Positions 48,461-57,602 of a stretch of 64,000 nt of DNA are shown in pieces. Location of the stretch: the NCBI RefSeq assembly GCF_025377685.1, contig NZ_JACEHK010000002.1, forward strand, positions 124,001 to 188,000, given 5' to 3'. The position numbers and the translations under genes are program-made. A model generated the notes under the pieces. It had not been told where the DNA came from. It ran no database searches and saw only the letters and a list, made by a program, of their open reading frames with translations. How positions within the stretch are numbered: the stretch's first letter is position 1; every line of letters starts with the position of its first letter. Origin of the DNA: Anaerobacillus sp. CMMVII (GTDB lineage Bacteria > Bacillota > Bacilli > Bacillales > Anaerobacillaceae).

Positions 48461-49287
48461 TGCAAAAAAAGAGGAAAATAAAATCAATTATACTTTTTAG
48501 TCTTTCTACCATCCTATTTGTATTATACTTTTTCCCATTTGCATTAGTGTTGATTAACTCATTTAAAGACCGCCTAGATATTGTTAGTAACCCTCTAGCA
48601 TTACCAACAACGTTATCTTTTGATAATTATATTACAGCGTTTGAGACAATGAACTTTATGTCTGCACTTTGGAATTCTGTTTTAATTACGACTATTTCTG
48701 TTTTGTTAATCGTTGTATTTTCATCTATGCTTGCCTATTTTCTTGTTAGATGGAAATGGAAAATGAACGGGTTCGTCTTACTTTTATTAGTAGCTTCAAT
48801 GATAATTCCGTTTCAAGCGTTAATGATTCCGTTCGTTTCTATTTATGGAAACTTAGGTTTATTAAATAGCAAATGGATGTTAATGTTCTTTTATTTAGGC
48901 TTTGGATTAAGTTTAGCGACGTTTATGTATCACGGATTTATGAAATCAATTCCAGTAGAGCTTGAAGAAGCAGCTTTGATTGATGGAGCTTCGCGGTTAC
49001 AAGTATTTTGGTTGGTTGTCTTTCCAATGTTAAAACCGATAACAGTAACGATTGTTATTTTAGATGTGCTCTGGATTTGGAATGATTTCTTACTTCCTTC
49101 ACTAGTTTTAGTTGCTGAAGCAAACCGAACGATCCCGTTATCGACCTTCTATTTCTTTGGTCAATATACTTCTAGCTTCGGACCAGCTATGGCAGGACTT
49201 ATCCTAGCGATGATACCAATCATTATTTTCTTTATTATTTTACAAAAGCAAGTAATTAAGGGCGTAATAGATGGGGCGATTAAATAA
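48460..49287 (+). CDS. ABC sugar permease (MalG/LacG type)
   Basis: A 275-aa permease with six transmembrane segments and the EAA motif LEEAALIDGASRLQVFWLVVFP. It starts within the stop of the previous gene (TAATG) and its own stop overlaps the GH13 start the same way, so the three are translationally coupled. It forms the channel with the preceding permease. No ATPase gene is present; a shared MsmX-type ATPase is assumed. Confidence 0.92.
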   Translation: MQKKRKIKSIILFSLSTILFVLYFFPFALVLINSFKDRLDIVSNPLALPTTLSFDNYITAFETMNFMSALWNSVLITTISVLLIVVFSSMLAYFLVRWKWKMNGFVLLLLVASMIIPFQALMIPFVSIYGNLGLLNSKWMLMFFYLGFGLSLATFMYHGFMKSIPVELEEAALIDGASRLQVFWLVVFPMLKPITVTIVILDVLWIWNDFLLPSLVLVAEANRTIPLSTFYFFGQYTSSFGPAMAGLILAMIPIIIFFIILQKQVIKGVIDGAIK

Positions 49288-50963
49288 TGGAACAAAAATG
49301 GTGGCAAAATTCAGTTGTATATCAAATTTACCCTCGGAGCTTCAATGATACAAACGGTGATGGAATTGGTGACTTAAAGGGTATTATTGAAAAATTAGAT
49401 TATCTGGAATTTTTGGGTATCGATATGATTTGGCTATGTCCAATTTATCCTTCACCAATGGATGATAATGGCTATGATATCTCTGACTACTATAACATTT
49501 CTGAGACTTACGGTTCATTTGCAGACTTTGAGAAACTAACAGAAGAGGCGAAAAATCGTGGGATTAAAATTATGATGGATTTAGTAATCAATCATACGTC
49601 GGATGAGCATGCATGGTTTTTAGAATCTAAACAAAGTGTCAATAGTCCTAAGCGTGATTGGTACATTTGGCAAGACCCGAAGGCAGATGGTTCTCCACCA
49701 AATAATTGGCGTTCTATTTTTGGTGGTTCAGCTTGGGAATTTGATGAGAGTACCAACCAATATTACCTTCATACATTTTCCAGAAAACAGCCGGATTTAA
49801 ATTGGGAAAATAAAGAAGTGCGTGACGCTTTACATGAAATGGTGAAATGGTGGATCGAAAGAGGAGTAAGTGGTTTTAGAGTAGATGCAATCACTTTTAT
49901 CAAAAAAGGTGAGTTGACAGAGGATTTACCAACTTCAGATAGTGATGGCCTATCCAACATATCAAATGCTTGTTTAAATAGAGACGGAATTGAAGTGTTT
50001 CTACAAGAATTGAAGAAAAAAACTTTTTCAAACTATGATTTTGTAACAGTTGCTGAAGCACCAGGAGTTAGTCCAGAAAATATGGCAAGTTATATTGGAG
50101 AAAAAGGTCATTTTGATATGTTATTTGAATTTAATCATGTTGACCTTGATCTAGGTAAAGAAGGGAAATGGTTTGAACCAAAAAGCTGGAAACTTTTTGA
50201 TCTAAAAAAAGCGATTAACGACAGTCAGGCCCTTCTGAACAAAACAGGGTGGGGCGCTCTTTATATTGAAAATCACGATCATCCTAGGTCATTGAATAAA
50301 TATTTAGGTGAACTAGAAGGCTCTGAGCGTCAAAAGGCTGCGAAAATGCTAGCAACAACCTACTTTTTGTTAAAGGGAACTCCTTATATCTTCCAGGGGC
50401 AAGAGATTGGGATGACAAATGTTTCATACTCATCGATTGATGAGTATGATGATCTTGCATCGAAAGATCAGTATTTTACAGCTATTGAAGAAGGCTATTC
50501 ACCTGAAGAAGCACTAAAGGCCATTTGGAGACGCAGTCGTGATAACTCACGTACGCCGATGCAATGGAACGATACAAAAAATGGTGGCTTTACAGAAGGG
50601 CAGCCTTGGTTAAAAGTTAATGAGAATTATCCAGAGGTTAACGTGGAGAAAGAGCTCAATGAGAAAACATCAACCCTACATTACTATCGAAAATTAATAC
50701 AATTACGTAAAAGTAGTGACTATAGTAACGTCCTTATCTATGGTGAATATGAACCAATGTTAGAGGAAAATGAACATATTTTTGCTTACACAAGGAAATA
50801 CAATGGGAAGAAACTTATTGTCCTTAGCAACTTCTCAAATCAAGAAACGAAACTGGAAAATTCATATGGAAAAGTATTGTTTTCTACTTATGCAGATAAC
50901 CTAAAGGTAGATTTATTAAGACCTTATGAATCTGTGGTTATAGAAAGTAGCGAAGAGCAATAA
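49287..50963 (+). CDS. Alpha-glucosidase / oligo-1,6-glucosidase, GH13
   Basis: A 558-aa cytoplasmic GH13 enzyme of the oligo-1,6-glucosidase group. The nucleophile is Asp200 (GFRVDAITF), acid/base Glu257 (TVAEAPG) and transition-state stabiliser Asp331 (ENHDHPR); QPDLNWEN is also typical. The residue after the nucleophile is Ala, while strict isomaltases usually have Val, so broader action on sucrose or alpha-1,4-linked oligosaccharides is possible. It overlaps the permease gene by one base. It would cleave imported sucrose-like or raffinose-type sugars alongside GH32. Confidence 0.93.
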   Translation: MEQKWWQNSVVYQIYPRSFNDTNGDGIGDLKGIIEKLDYLEFLGIDMIWLCPIYPSPMDDNGYDISDYYNISETYGSFADFEKLTEEAKNRGIKIMMDLVINHTSDEHAWFLESKQSVNSPKRDWYIWQDPKADGSPPNNWRSIFGGSAWEFDESTNQYYLHTFSRKQPDLNWENKEVRDALHEMVKWWIERGVSGFRVDAITFIKKGELTEDLPTSDSDGLSNISNACLNRDGIEVFLQELKKKTFSNYDFVTVAEAPGVSPENMASYIGEKGHFDMLFEFNHVDLDLGKEGKWFEPKSWKLFDLKKAINDSQALLNKTGWGALYIENHDHPRSLNKYLGELEGSERQKAAKMLATTYFLLKGTPYIFQGQEIGMTNVSYSSIDEYDDLASKDQYFTAIEEGYSPEEALKAIWRRSRDNSRTPMQWNDTKNGGFTEGQPWLKVNENYPEVNVEKELNEKTSTLHYYRKLIQLRKSSDYSNVLIYGEYEPMLEENEHIFAYTRKYNGKKLIVLSNFSNQETKLENSYGKVLFSTYADNLKVDLLRPYESVVIESSEEQ

Positions 50964-51028
50964 GGACAACCTTTCTATGTCATGTGGATTAGGAAGCAAG
51001 AGCTAAGTAGAAGTATAGAGGTGAAAAA

Positions 51029-52510
51029 ATGAGTCTACATCAAACGTATATAGAAAAAGCGAATAGCAATATCGAAAAACTAAGAACAAAAGTAGCGGAT
51101 AATCATTGGAGACTACAATACCATGTAGCATCTCAAGCGAATTGGATAAACGATCCGAATGGTTTTGTATTTTATGATGGAGAATATCATCTATTTTATC
51201 AACACCACCCATATTCAGCCGAATGGGGTCCGATGCACTGGGGACATGTAAAAAGTAAGGATTTAGCTAATTGGGAGCATTTGGCGATCGCTCTTGCTCC
51301 TAGTGAAAACTATGACCAAGATGGTTGTTTTTCAGGTAGTGCGATAGAAAAAGACGGGAAGCTTTATCTGATGTATACGGGCAACACCTGGACTGGTGAA
51401 AATCGAGATACAGATTTAAAGCAAGTTCAATGCTTAGCTGTAAGTGAAGATGGGGTTAATTTTCAAAAGCTTGATCAAAATCCAGTCATTTCAGATGTTC
51501 CCGAGGGGAATATAAATCCTAATCATATCCGTGACCCAAAGGTGTGGAAAAATGGTGAACACTACTACTGTGTGTTAGGTTCAAAAACAAATGAAGAAAC
51601 AGGCCAAATCCTTTTATACCGGTCTTCTAACTTAACCGATTGGGAATTCCTTAGTATTGCAGCAAAAGGAGAAGGGAATTTCGGATTTATGTGGGAATGC
51701 CCAGATGTTTTTCACCTAGACGGGAAAGATGTTCTCGTCATGTCACCCCAAGGAGTGAAGCCTGAAGGAGATCTATATCATAATTTACACCAATCTGGTT
51801 ATGTAATGGGAACGTTAGATTATGATAGCGGGATCCTTGAACACGGAAATTTTGAGCTTCTCGATTATGGGTTTGATTTTTATGCACCACAAACGACCGT
51901 CGATGATCAAGGTAGACGGATTATGGTAGCTTGGATGGCGATGTGGGAAAGTCATATGCCGGAAAAAGAGTTCGATTGGGCTGGAGCCATGACATTGCCA
52001 CGTGAATTAAAGCTTGAAAATGGAAAAATTATTTCTAAACCGGTACCTGAGTTAAAGGCCTTACGAGGTGAGGTAGTTCAGTATGAAAACAGCACATTAA
52101 AAGGTGAAAAAAAGATACCAGGTATTTCAGGTAATTGTTATGAATTAGAAGTAATCATTCAAGCGAAAATAGCAACAAATTTTGGATTAAAGCTAAGAGT
52201 TGATGAAGAAAACGATCAAGAAACAGTTCTTTCTTACAATGTTAAAGAAGAAACACTATCGTTTAATCGTGATAAAGCAGGGAGCGGACCAGGAGGGATT
52301 CGCAAAGCTCCTGCTCAGTTAAAGGATGGTCAATTGCATTTACGAATATTTGTTGATAAATCCTCAATTGAAGTGTTTGTTCACGATGGTGAGCAAGTTA
52401 TCACAGCTCGGATCTACCCTAGCGAGCAAGCAACTGCGGTTAGCTTTTTTGCAGACGATGAGATTGAATTAGTTACTGTTAAAAAGTGGGATATAAACGG
52501 AAGTATATAA
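51029..52510 (+). CDS. Sucrose/fructan beta-fructosidase, GH32
   Basis: A 493-aa GH32 enzyme that hydrolyses beta-fructosides. The nucleophile is Asp42 (WINDPNG), the stabiliser Asp is in HIRDPKVW, and the acid/base is Glu223 (MWECPDVF). A C-terminal beta-sandwich follows. There is no signal peptide, so it acts on imported sucrose or fructo-oligosaccharides. Because an ABC importer rather than a phosphotransferase transporter precedes it, the substrate is probably unphosphorylated. GAGGTG precedes the ATG. Confidence 0.94.
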   Translation: MSLHQTYIEKANSNIEKLRTKVADNHWRLQYHVASQANWINDPNGFVFYDGEYHLFYQHHPYSAEWGPMHWGHVKSKDLANWEHLAIALAPSENYDQDGCFSGSAIEKDGKLYLMYTGNTWTGENRDTDLKQVQCLAVSEDGVNFQKLDQNPVISDVPEGNINPNHIRDPKVWKNGEHYYCVLGSKTNEETGQILLYRSSNLTDWEFLSIAAKGEGNFGFMWECPDVFHLDGKDVLVMSPQGVKPEGDLYHNLHQSGYVMGTLDYDSGILEHGNFELLDYGFDFYAPQTTVDDQGRRIMVAWMAMWESHMPEKEFDWAGAMTLPRELKLENGKIISKPVPELKALRGEVVQYENSTLKGEKKIPGISGNCYELEVIIQAKIATNFGLKLRVDEENDQETVLSYNVKEETLSFNRDKAGSGPGGIRKAPAQLKDGQLHLRIFVDKSSIEVFVHDGEQVITARIYPSEQATAVSFFADDEIELVTVKKWDINGSI

Positions 52511-52538
52511 TAAGTAATCAAACAGGAGTTATTATGAT

Positions 52539-53525
52539 ATGAAAAAGAGCGGTTTGGTCGTATGTGTCGGAGAGTTATTAATAGACTTCTTTTGTACGGA
52601 CATCGATGTAAATTTAGTAGCTGGAAGTCGGTTTGTCAAGCAAGCAGGTGGAGCTCCTGCAAATGTGTGTGCTGCTATCTCAAGGCTTGGTGGCAAAAGT
52701 GCCTTTGTAGGAAAAGTAGGAAATGATTCTTTTGGAGTCTTTTTAAAGCAAACCTTAGACGATGAAAGTGTAGACACAAACATGCTCTTACTTTCGGATG
52801 AAGCACCAACAACTATAGCGTTTGTTTCATTGCAAGCAAATGGTGAACGAGATTTTGTTTTTAATCGTGGGGCAGACCAACATTTAACGTATGAAGAAAT
52901 TGATAGAAAAAAAGTAAAAGAGGGTGTAATCCTTCATTTTGGTTCAGCAACAGCCTTATTAAATGATCCATTCCAAAGCACGTATATTCAATTGCTGGAG
53001 GATGCAAAGGAGAACCATTCATTTGTTTCTTTTGATCCAAATTTCCGTTCAGGGCTTTGGGAAGGAAGAGAAGAGGAGTTTGTAAGCCTGTCTAAAAAGT
53101 GTATTTCAATGGCAGATTTTGTGAAGGTGAGCGAAGAAGAACTAGAGCTCATTACCCAAACATCTAATAAAAACGAAGCTCTTCAAATCCTACATCAATT
53201 AGGGGCGAAGTTAATAGCTGTAACACTAGGGAAGGATGGGACGTTGTTATCCAACGGCCAACAAAATGAAATCATTGGCAGTATGAAGATCAAGTCAATT
53301 GACTCAACAGGTGCAGGTGATGCGTTTGTTGGTGCCACTCTTTATCAGTTAAGTCAAGTGGAAGCACCGAAAACTGTTATCGCTGACTTCGCCAAAATCA
53401 AAGACATGATTGTCTTTTCAAATACAGTCGGCGCTATCGTTTGTACAAAACTTGGAGCGATATCATCTTTGCCTAGGTACCAAGAAGTAAAAAAGTTATT
53501 GGGAAAAATTGATGCAGTTAAGTAA
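52539..53525 (+). CDS. scrK: Fructokinase (PfkB family)
   Basis: A 328-aa ribokinase-family kinase. [23 protein letters not shown] is the N-terminal signature and [17 protein letters not shown] the C-terminal one with the catalytic Asp. Next to GH32 it almost certainly phosphorylates the released fructose. CAGGAG precedes the ATG, 28 bp after the GH32 stop. A terminator closes the operon. Confidence 0.93.
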   Translation: MKKSGLVVCVGELLIDFFCTDIDVNLVAGSRFVKQAGGAPANVCAAISRLGGKSAFVGKVGNDSFGVFLKQTLDDESVDTNMLLLSDEAPTTIAFVSLQANGERDFVFNRGADQHLTYEEIDRKKVKEGVILHFGSATALLNDPFQSTYIQLLEDAKENHSFVSFDPNFRSGLWEGREEEFVSLSKKCISMADFVKVSEEELELITQTSNKNEALQILHQLGAKLIAVTLGKDGTLLSNGQQNEIIGSMKIKSIDSTGAGDAFVGATLYQLSQVEAPKTVIADFAKIKDMIVFSNTVGAIVCTKLGAISSLPRYQEVKKLLGKIDAVK

Positions 53526-53589
53526 ATAATTTTTGGTTTTAACATGCGATGTAATAAACAATATTCGATTTTCAAAAAATGGAAAAGTA

Positions 53590-53626
53590 AAATACAGCTA
53601 CCTTTAAGGTAAGCTGTATTTTTTCA
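53590..53626 (+). terminator. Terminator after fructokinase
   Basis: AAAATACAGCT.ACC / GGTAAGCTGTATTTT with a short loop and T6 tail. It marks the end of the carbohydrate island. Confidence 0.88.
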
Positions 53627-53682
53627 TGCTATAATACTTTTCTGTAGTAAAGTTACTAGATTGATAGAGAGGAGAACGGCTT

Positions 53683-54589
53683 TTGTCTGATAATCAATTT
53701 ATATATATAATCGCAATTATCACATTAGGATACTTACTAAAAAGATTTCATGTTCTTAAAGAAACGGATGGTGAGGCGCTATCGAGAATTATCTTTAACT
53801 TTACCTTACCAGCTTTAATCATTTACAGTTTTAATGGATTTGAGTTTGAATACTCACTCGTTTTACTGATATTAATTGCCTTTGTTTATGGAATATTTTC
53901 AGCAATCCTAGCGTTTCTAATCTTTAAAAAAGAGACCAGAAGGATTAAGGGAATGCTCGTCATGATGGTTCCAGGTTTTAATATTGGGCTTTTTGCCTAC
54001 CCACTCGTAGAAGCAATATGGGGGCATAAAGGACTTGTCTATTTTGGGATGTTTGACATAGGAAATGCCTTTGTTGTATTTGGCGTAACGTACCTAATTG
54101 CCAGTTTTTATGCAAGTGATGATGAAAAGTTGGATTATAAGCGTGTTTTTGTGAAAATTTCACGGTCAATTCCATTACTCACGTATACTGTTGCTTGCCT
54201 ACTTAGTATCCTAGGGATCGGCCTTCCAAATCTCATCATTAACGTGACAGAAATTGTCTCGAAAGCCAAACATGCCTTTATCGCTGCTACTATTAGGTAT
54301 GTATTTGAGTTTTTCATTTGAAAAAAGTTATTTTTCGCGGATTGGAAAGTACTTGGCAATTAGATATGTTGTCGGTTTAAGTGTAGGAGCAATTTTATTC
54401 TTCTTTTTACCATTTGAGACCATGTTTAAATATACCATCTTGGTTGCTCTTATTTTGCCAATGTCTGTTTCTGCCCTAGCCTATTCAGTCGAATTTGGTT
54501 ACGATCAAAAATTTACGGGTACAGTTTCAAATATTACAATCCTGATCAGCTTTCTTCTGTTTTGGGGCTTAGATTATCTCTTTTTTTAG
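53683..54589 (+). pseudogene. AEC family transporter with a frameshift
   Basis: An auxin-efflux-carrier-type permease read in two frames. The first frame starts at TTG 53683 (after GAGAGGAG) and reaches IIFNFTLPALIIYSFNGFE and PGFNIGLFAYPLVEAIWG, normal family motifs, but leaves frame at about 54268. The second frame continues with NMPLSLLLLGMYLSFSFEKS and ends at 54589. Removing one A from the AAA at 54268-54270 restores SKANMPLSLLLLG, the expected sequence, for a protein of about 300 aa. It is therefore a one-base insertion in a short A-run, either a real mutation or a sequencing error. Confidence 0.85.
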
Positions 54590-54675
54590 AAGGTAAAAAT
54601 TTGACTAGTTAAACTTTTTTAATTATACTAAATACGGTTAAAAAGGTTTGTATAGCAACTAATTGAGGTGAAGAT

Positions 54676-55101
54676 ATGAGTTTGTCTTTTAAGGACTATA
54701 TCAGTATTTTTATTCATCAGACAGATTTACACCTGACAAGTTATGTGAAAGAAGAGCTAGCGCCCTACAACATTGCCCCAGAGCAAAACCTTATTATGAT
54801 GTTACTTTGGGAAAAAGATGGTCAGTCTCAAAATGAGATCGCAAAGCAACTAGATAAAGACAAAACAAATATTGCCCGAATGGCTCAAAGCCTAGAACAA
54901 AAAGGCTTTATTAGACGTTCGAGTTGCCCGAATGATCGCCGTACACAACGACTCTTTGTTACCGAAGAAGGCGAAAAGTTAGGTCATAGTGTGATTCCAT
55001 TAGCTGAGAAGTTTAATAAGATCGTTTGTCATGGAATTACTGATAAGGAGTTAGCTGAATTAAAAAGAATTCTTTCTAAAATGCGTCAAAACGTACAATA
55101 A
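54676..55101 (+). CDS. MarR family transcriptional regulator
   Basis: A 141-aa winged-helix regulator. The recognition part QNEIAKQLDKDKTNIARMAQSLEQKGFIRR followed by the wing PNDRRTQRLFVTEEG is typical MarR. GAGGTGAAG precedes the ATG. It may control the adjacent transporter or the FAD oxidoreductase. The ligand is unknown. Confidence 0.9.
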   Translation: MSLSFKDYISIFIHQTDLHLTSYVKEELAPYNIAPEQNLIMMLLWEKDGQSQNEIAKQLDKDKTNIARMAQSLEQKGFIRRSSCPNDRRTQRLFVTEEGEKLGHSVIPLAEKFNKIVCHGITDKELAELKRILSKMRQNVQ

Positions 55102-55185
55102 TTTATATTGTGCGAGTAAATGGTTGTTATACCAACTTGTGTTCACGTAGTCTCATTACCAAGGAACTACGATTTATTAAGGGGG

Positions 55186-55210
55186 AAAGGTTGCTATAGC
55201 ATCCTTTTTA
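55186..55210 (+). terminator. Terminator after the MarR gene
   Basis: AAAGGTTGCTA / TAGCATCCTTT with one mismatch, almost no loop, and TTTTTA tail. It lies immediately before MITE-like copy E. Confidence 0.6.
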
Positions 55211-55215
55211 TAAAA

Positions 55216-55357
55216 GGCTGTAGTCGTAAACTTTGGACAAATTCATTTGCCCCAATGGCTTATTTATTCTCAAAAGCTTCACAGAAAGCGTGATGAAACA
55301 AGCATTCCTTTGGTTACGACCTATAAGCTTATAGCAACAATCTTTTAGAAAAGAGCG
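55216..55357 (+). mobile_element. MITE-like element, copy E (142 bp)
   Basis: The left end GGCTGTAGTCGTAAACTTTG and right end AGCAACAATCTTTTAGAAAA then GAGCG match the family termini, with the last base changed. Flanking 8-mers TTATAAAA and TATTAAAA agree at 6 of 8. The interior is unlike copies A, B and D. It ends 27 bp before the oxidoreductase start and may supply part of its leader. Confidence 0.75.
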
Positions 55358-55384
55358 TATTAAAATTAATGGAGGAGATGAGTT

Positions 55385-55945
55385 ATGTACGATATTATCA
55401 TTATTGGAGCAGGTCCTGCTGGAGCAAGTGCTGCTCTTTTTGCAGCAAAGGCAGGAAAAGAAACATTACTTATTGATAGTGACAAAAGTATTACCAAAAA
55501 AGCATGGGTTGAAAATCACTACGGTGTATTAGAAATTACTGGTCCGGAGCTTTTTGAACTAGGCAAAGAGCAGGCCGCTAAATTTGGTACGGAGATCATC
55601 CAAGCCGAAGTGACAAATGTAGTTAAATCTAGTGCTGGCTTTACAGTTGAAGTTGATAACCAAAGCTTTGAGGGGAAACATGTCATTTTCGCAACAGGAT
55701 TAGCTGTAGATCTTGCTGAAAAACTTGGTCTAGAAACGAAACCAGGTACAGAGCCACGTATAAAAACTGTGCTTAATGTAGATCAAGATGGCAAAACAAA
55801 TGTTGAAGGTATTTGGGCAGCAGGGACAGTTGCTGGTGTTAGTGTTCATACGATCATTACAGCAGGTCATGGGGCTTCAGTTGCAATTAACATCATTAGT
55901 GAGCTAAATGGCGAGCGTTATGTCGATCACGATATCCTAAAATAA
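55385..55945 (+). CDS. Minimal FAD-dependent oxidoreductase (TrxR-like without NADPH domain)
   Basis: A 186-aa flavoprotein with the FAD motif IIIIGAGPAGASAALFAAKAGKETLLID at the start, ATG-type motif HVIFATGLA in the middle and the second FAD motif VEGIWAAGTVAGVSVHTI near the end. Thioredoxin reductases are about 310 aa because an NADPH-binding domain with a CxxC is inserted after the middle motif; here that insert is absent. Electron donor and function are unknown. GGAGGAGATG precedes the ATG. Confidence 0.8.
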   Translation: MYDIIIIGAGPAGASAALFAAKAGKETLLIDSDKSITKKAWVENHYGVLEITGPELFELGKEQAAKFGTEIIQAEVTNVVKSSAGFTVEVDNQSFEGKHVIFATGLAVDLAEKLGLETKPGTEPRIKTVLNVDQDGKTNVEGIWAAGTVAGVSVHTIITAGHGASVAINIISELNGERYVDHDILK

Positions 55946-55955
55946 AGAATGCTAG

Positions 55956-55993
55956 AAATGGAGTGCGATTCAGCGGAATCGTGCTCCATTTTG
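55956..55993. terminator. Terminator between convergent oxidoreductase and dioxygenase genes
   Basis: AAATGGAGTGCGATTC / GAATCGTGCTCCATTT, 14 of 16 paired, AGCG loop, T-run. It is usable in both directions. Confidence 0.8.
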
Positions 55994-56023
55994 TATAGGA
56001 GTTGTAGGCATCAGCGTCGAAAA

Positions 56024-56048
56024 GGTCACGATCAGTAGGATCGTGACC
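56024..56048. terminator. Second hairpin in the convergent region
   Basis: Perfect 10-bp arms GGTCACGATC / GATCGTGACC with an AGTAG loop, 29 bp from the dioxygenase stop. It lacks a clear T-run. Confidence 0.45.
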
Positions 56049-56076
56049 TATCGAAACGAAGAACTCGTAGTAGTAG

Positions 56077-56844
56077 TTAAAACTGTAATGCAATGTGACT
56101 TAGTGTTCCAAATTGGTAGCTTCGGTGCAAAAGCTTAGGTTGATGCTTTTCGTCGCCGCTTCCAAATGCCAAAAACAAAGGTACAAAATGTTCAGCCCTA
56201 GGTACAGCCAATTTCGCATGTGGAGCTAATTCAGCATACTCAAACAATGAAGGTAAATCCCTAGTTTGTAATCGTTCGAGTAGCCAATCGTCAAATTCTA
56301 CTGTCCAGGGTTCAGGATTACTTTGCCCCCATTTAATCATTCCTAGATTATGGGATGTTCCACCACTACCAACAATTAGGATATCCTCATTTCCTAGCCC
56401 ACGCAGTGCTTCACCGATACGGAATTGTTCTTTTGGACTTAGGTATGGATTAACCGATATCTGAACGACAGGTACATTAGCATCAGGATACAAAAGTTTT
56501 AAAACGACCCATGAACCGTGATCCAACCCTCGGTTTTCGTCTCTTTTAAAAGCAATTCCACTTTCTTCAAAACGTTCAGCAACGCTAGTGGCTACTAGCG
56601 TAGATCCCTTGGCAGGATATTTGACCTCAAAAAGCTCCTTAGGAAACCCTCCGAAATCATAGATTGTCTCATATTCATCATCACGAAAGGAAATCGTAGT
56701 GATCTCACTTTCCCAATGAGCAGTAAAGATAACAATTGCTTTTGGTGTATATTTTTCACCTAAATTTTTGAGATACTTTGTATATTCGTTGTTCTCCAGG
56801 GCTAGCATAGGTGAGCCATGGGATATAAATAAAGATGGAATCAT
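56077..56844 (-). CDS. ygiD: DODA-type extradiol ring-cleavage dioxygenase
   Basis: A 255-aa class III extradiol dioxygenase of the 4,5-DOPA dioxygenase (YgiD) type. Metal and active-site histidines are in FISHGSPMLAL, VIFTAHWES, GSGGTSHNLG and AEHFVPLFLA. The start at 56844 follows GAGAGGAG; a longer in-frame version from 56949 has no ribosome site. It is divergent from the HxlR regulator, and a dyad lies in its leader. In B. subtilis, related dioxygenases detoxify catechols and quinones under YodB/CatR-type control, which suggests the same here. Confidence 0.9.
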   Translation of the reverse strand: MIPSLFISHGSPMLALENNEYTKYLKNLGEKYTPKAIVIFTAHWESEITTISFRDDEYETIYDFGGFPKELFEVKYPAKGSTLVATSVAERFEESGIAFKRDENRGLDHGSWVVLKLLYPDANVPVVQISVNPYLSPKEQFRIGEALRGLGNEDILIVGSGGTSHNLGMIKWGQSNPEPWTVEFDDWLLERLQTRDLPSLFEYAELAPHAKLAVPRAEHFVPLFLAFGSGDEKHQPKLLHRSYQFGTLSHIALQF

Positions 56845-56874
56845 ACTACTTCTCCTCTCAATATAAAATAAACT

Positions 56875-56891
56875 ACTTACCTTTTGTAAGT
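56875..56891. promoter_or_regulatory. Dyad in the dioxygenase leader, candidate HxlR operator
   Basis: ACTTAC-CTTTT-GTAAGT, a perfect inverted repeat. It lies between the dioxygenase ribosome site and a -10-like TATTAT on the minus strand near 56900. Its place suits a repressor such as the divergent HxlR protein. Confidence 0.55.
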
Positions 56892-57046
56892 TAGTGTATA
56901 ATAGTAAGTGTAATGCGTCAAGGAAACTCACTTGAATATTCTCAAACAAATTTTGGTTCCTAATTTTAGGTCTAACAACAATTTTTACGATGAGACACTT
57001 TCGATAGAATTAAACGTAGTATACTATATCTAATGAGGTGATATTC

Positions 57047-57367
57047 ATGCATAATCTTTGACCTAGAATTGAATTAGCCTTGCAGTTGCTAGGCAAACGC
57101 TGGACAGGACTAGTGATATTCCAACTTCTTATAGGTCCTCAGCGATTCTCTGAAATAGAAGCAGCACTACCAGTAAGTGGGAGACTATTAACAGAACGGT
57201 TAAAGGAATTAGAAAAAGAGGGGATCGTTAAACGACAACTATACCCTGAGGTTCCAGTACGGGTCGAATATTCGTTAACAGAGAAAGGACGAGCGTTAGA
57301 ACCAATTTTTCAAGATATTCAGAGTTGGGCTGAAAATTGGATCTCCCTAGATTCTGGAGAGAGGTAA
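57047..57367 (+). pseudogene. HxlR regulator (YodB/CatR-like) with in-frame TGA at the redox cysteine
   Basis: From ATG 57047, 8 nt after GAGGTG, the frame reads MHNL, then TGA (57059-57061), then PRIELALQLLGKRWTGLVIF and continues for 102 codons to 57367. YodB of B. subtilis starts MGNTMCPKMESAFSLLGKRW as I recall it, so the TGA falls exactly at the sensing Cys6. The rest ([40 protein letters not shown] in two parts) is an intact winged helix. Either a Cys-to-stop mutation has broken the gene, translation restarts at TTG 57080 (no ribosome site), or the UGA is decoded, for example as selenocysteine. It is divergent from the dioxygenase gene. Confidence 0.8.
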
Positions 57368-57602
57368 AACTTCATTACCGCGCTGGCTTAAGGAAATCCT
57401 TTAAAAATGTTCAAAAACTCGCGAAATCTTCGTGCAACAGAGATAAGACAACAGATACTAGAAAAGGTATAATTGATTTAGGTACGATGGTTCTACTATC
57501 CAATTAAATGAATTTCATAATTAAGGTTTAAGGTGATGATGAAATTCACTCACTTGATAACAGTATTAATGAAAATAAAATATAGAAATAGGAGCTAGTG
57601 AA

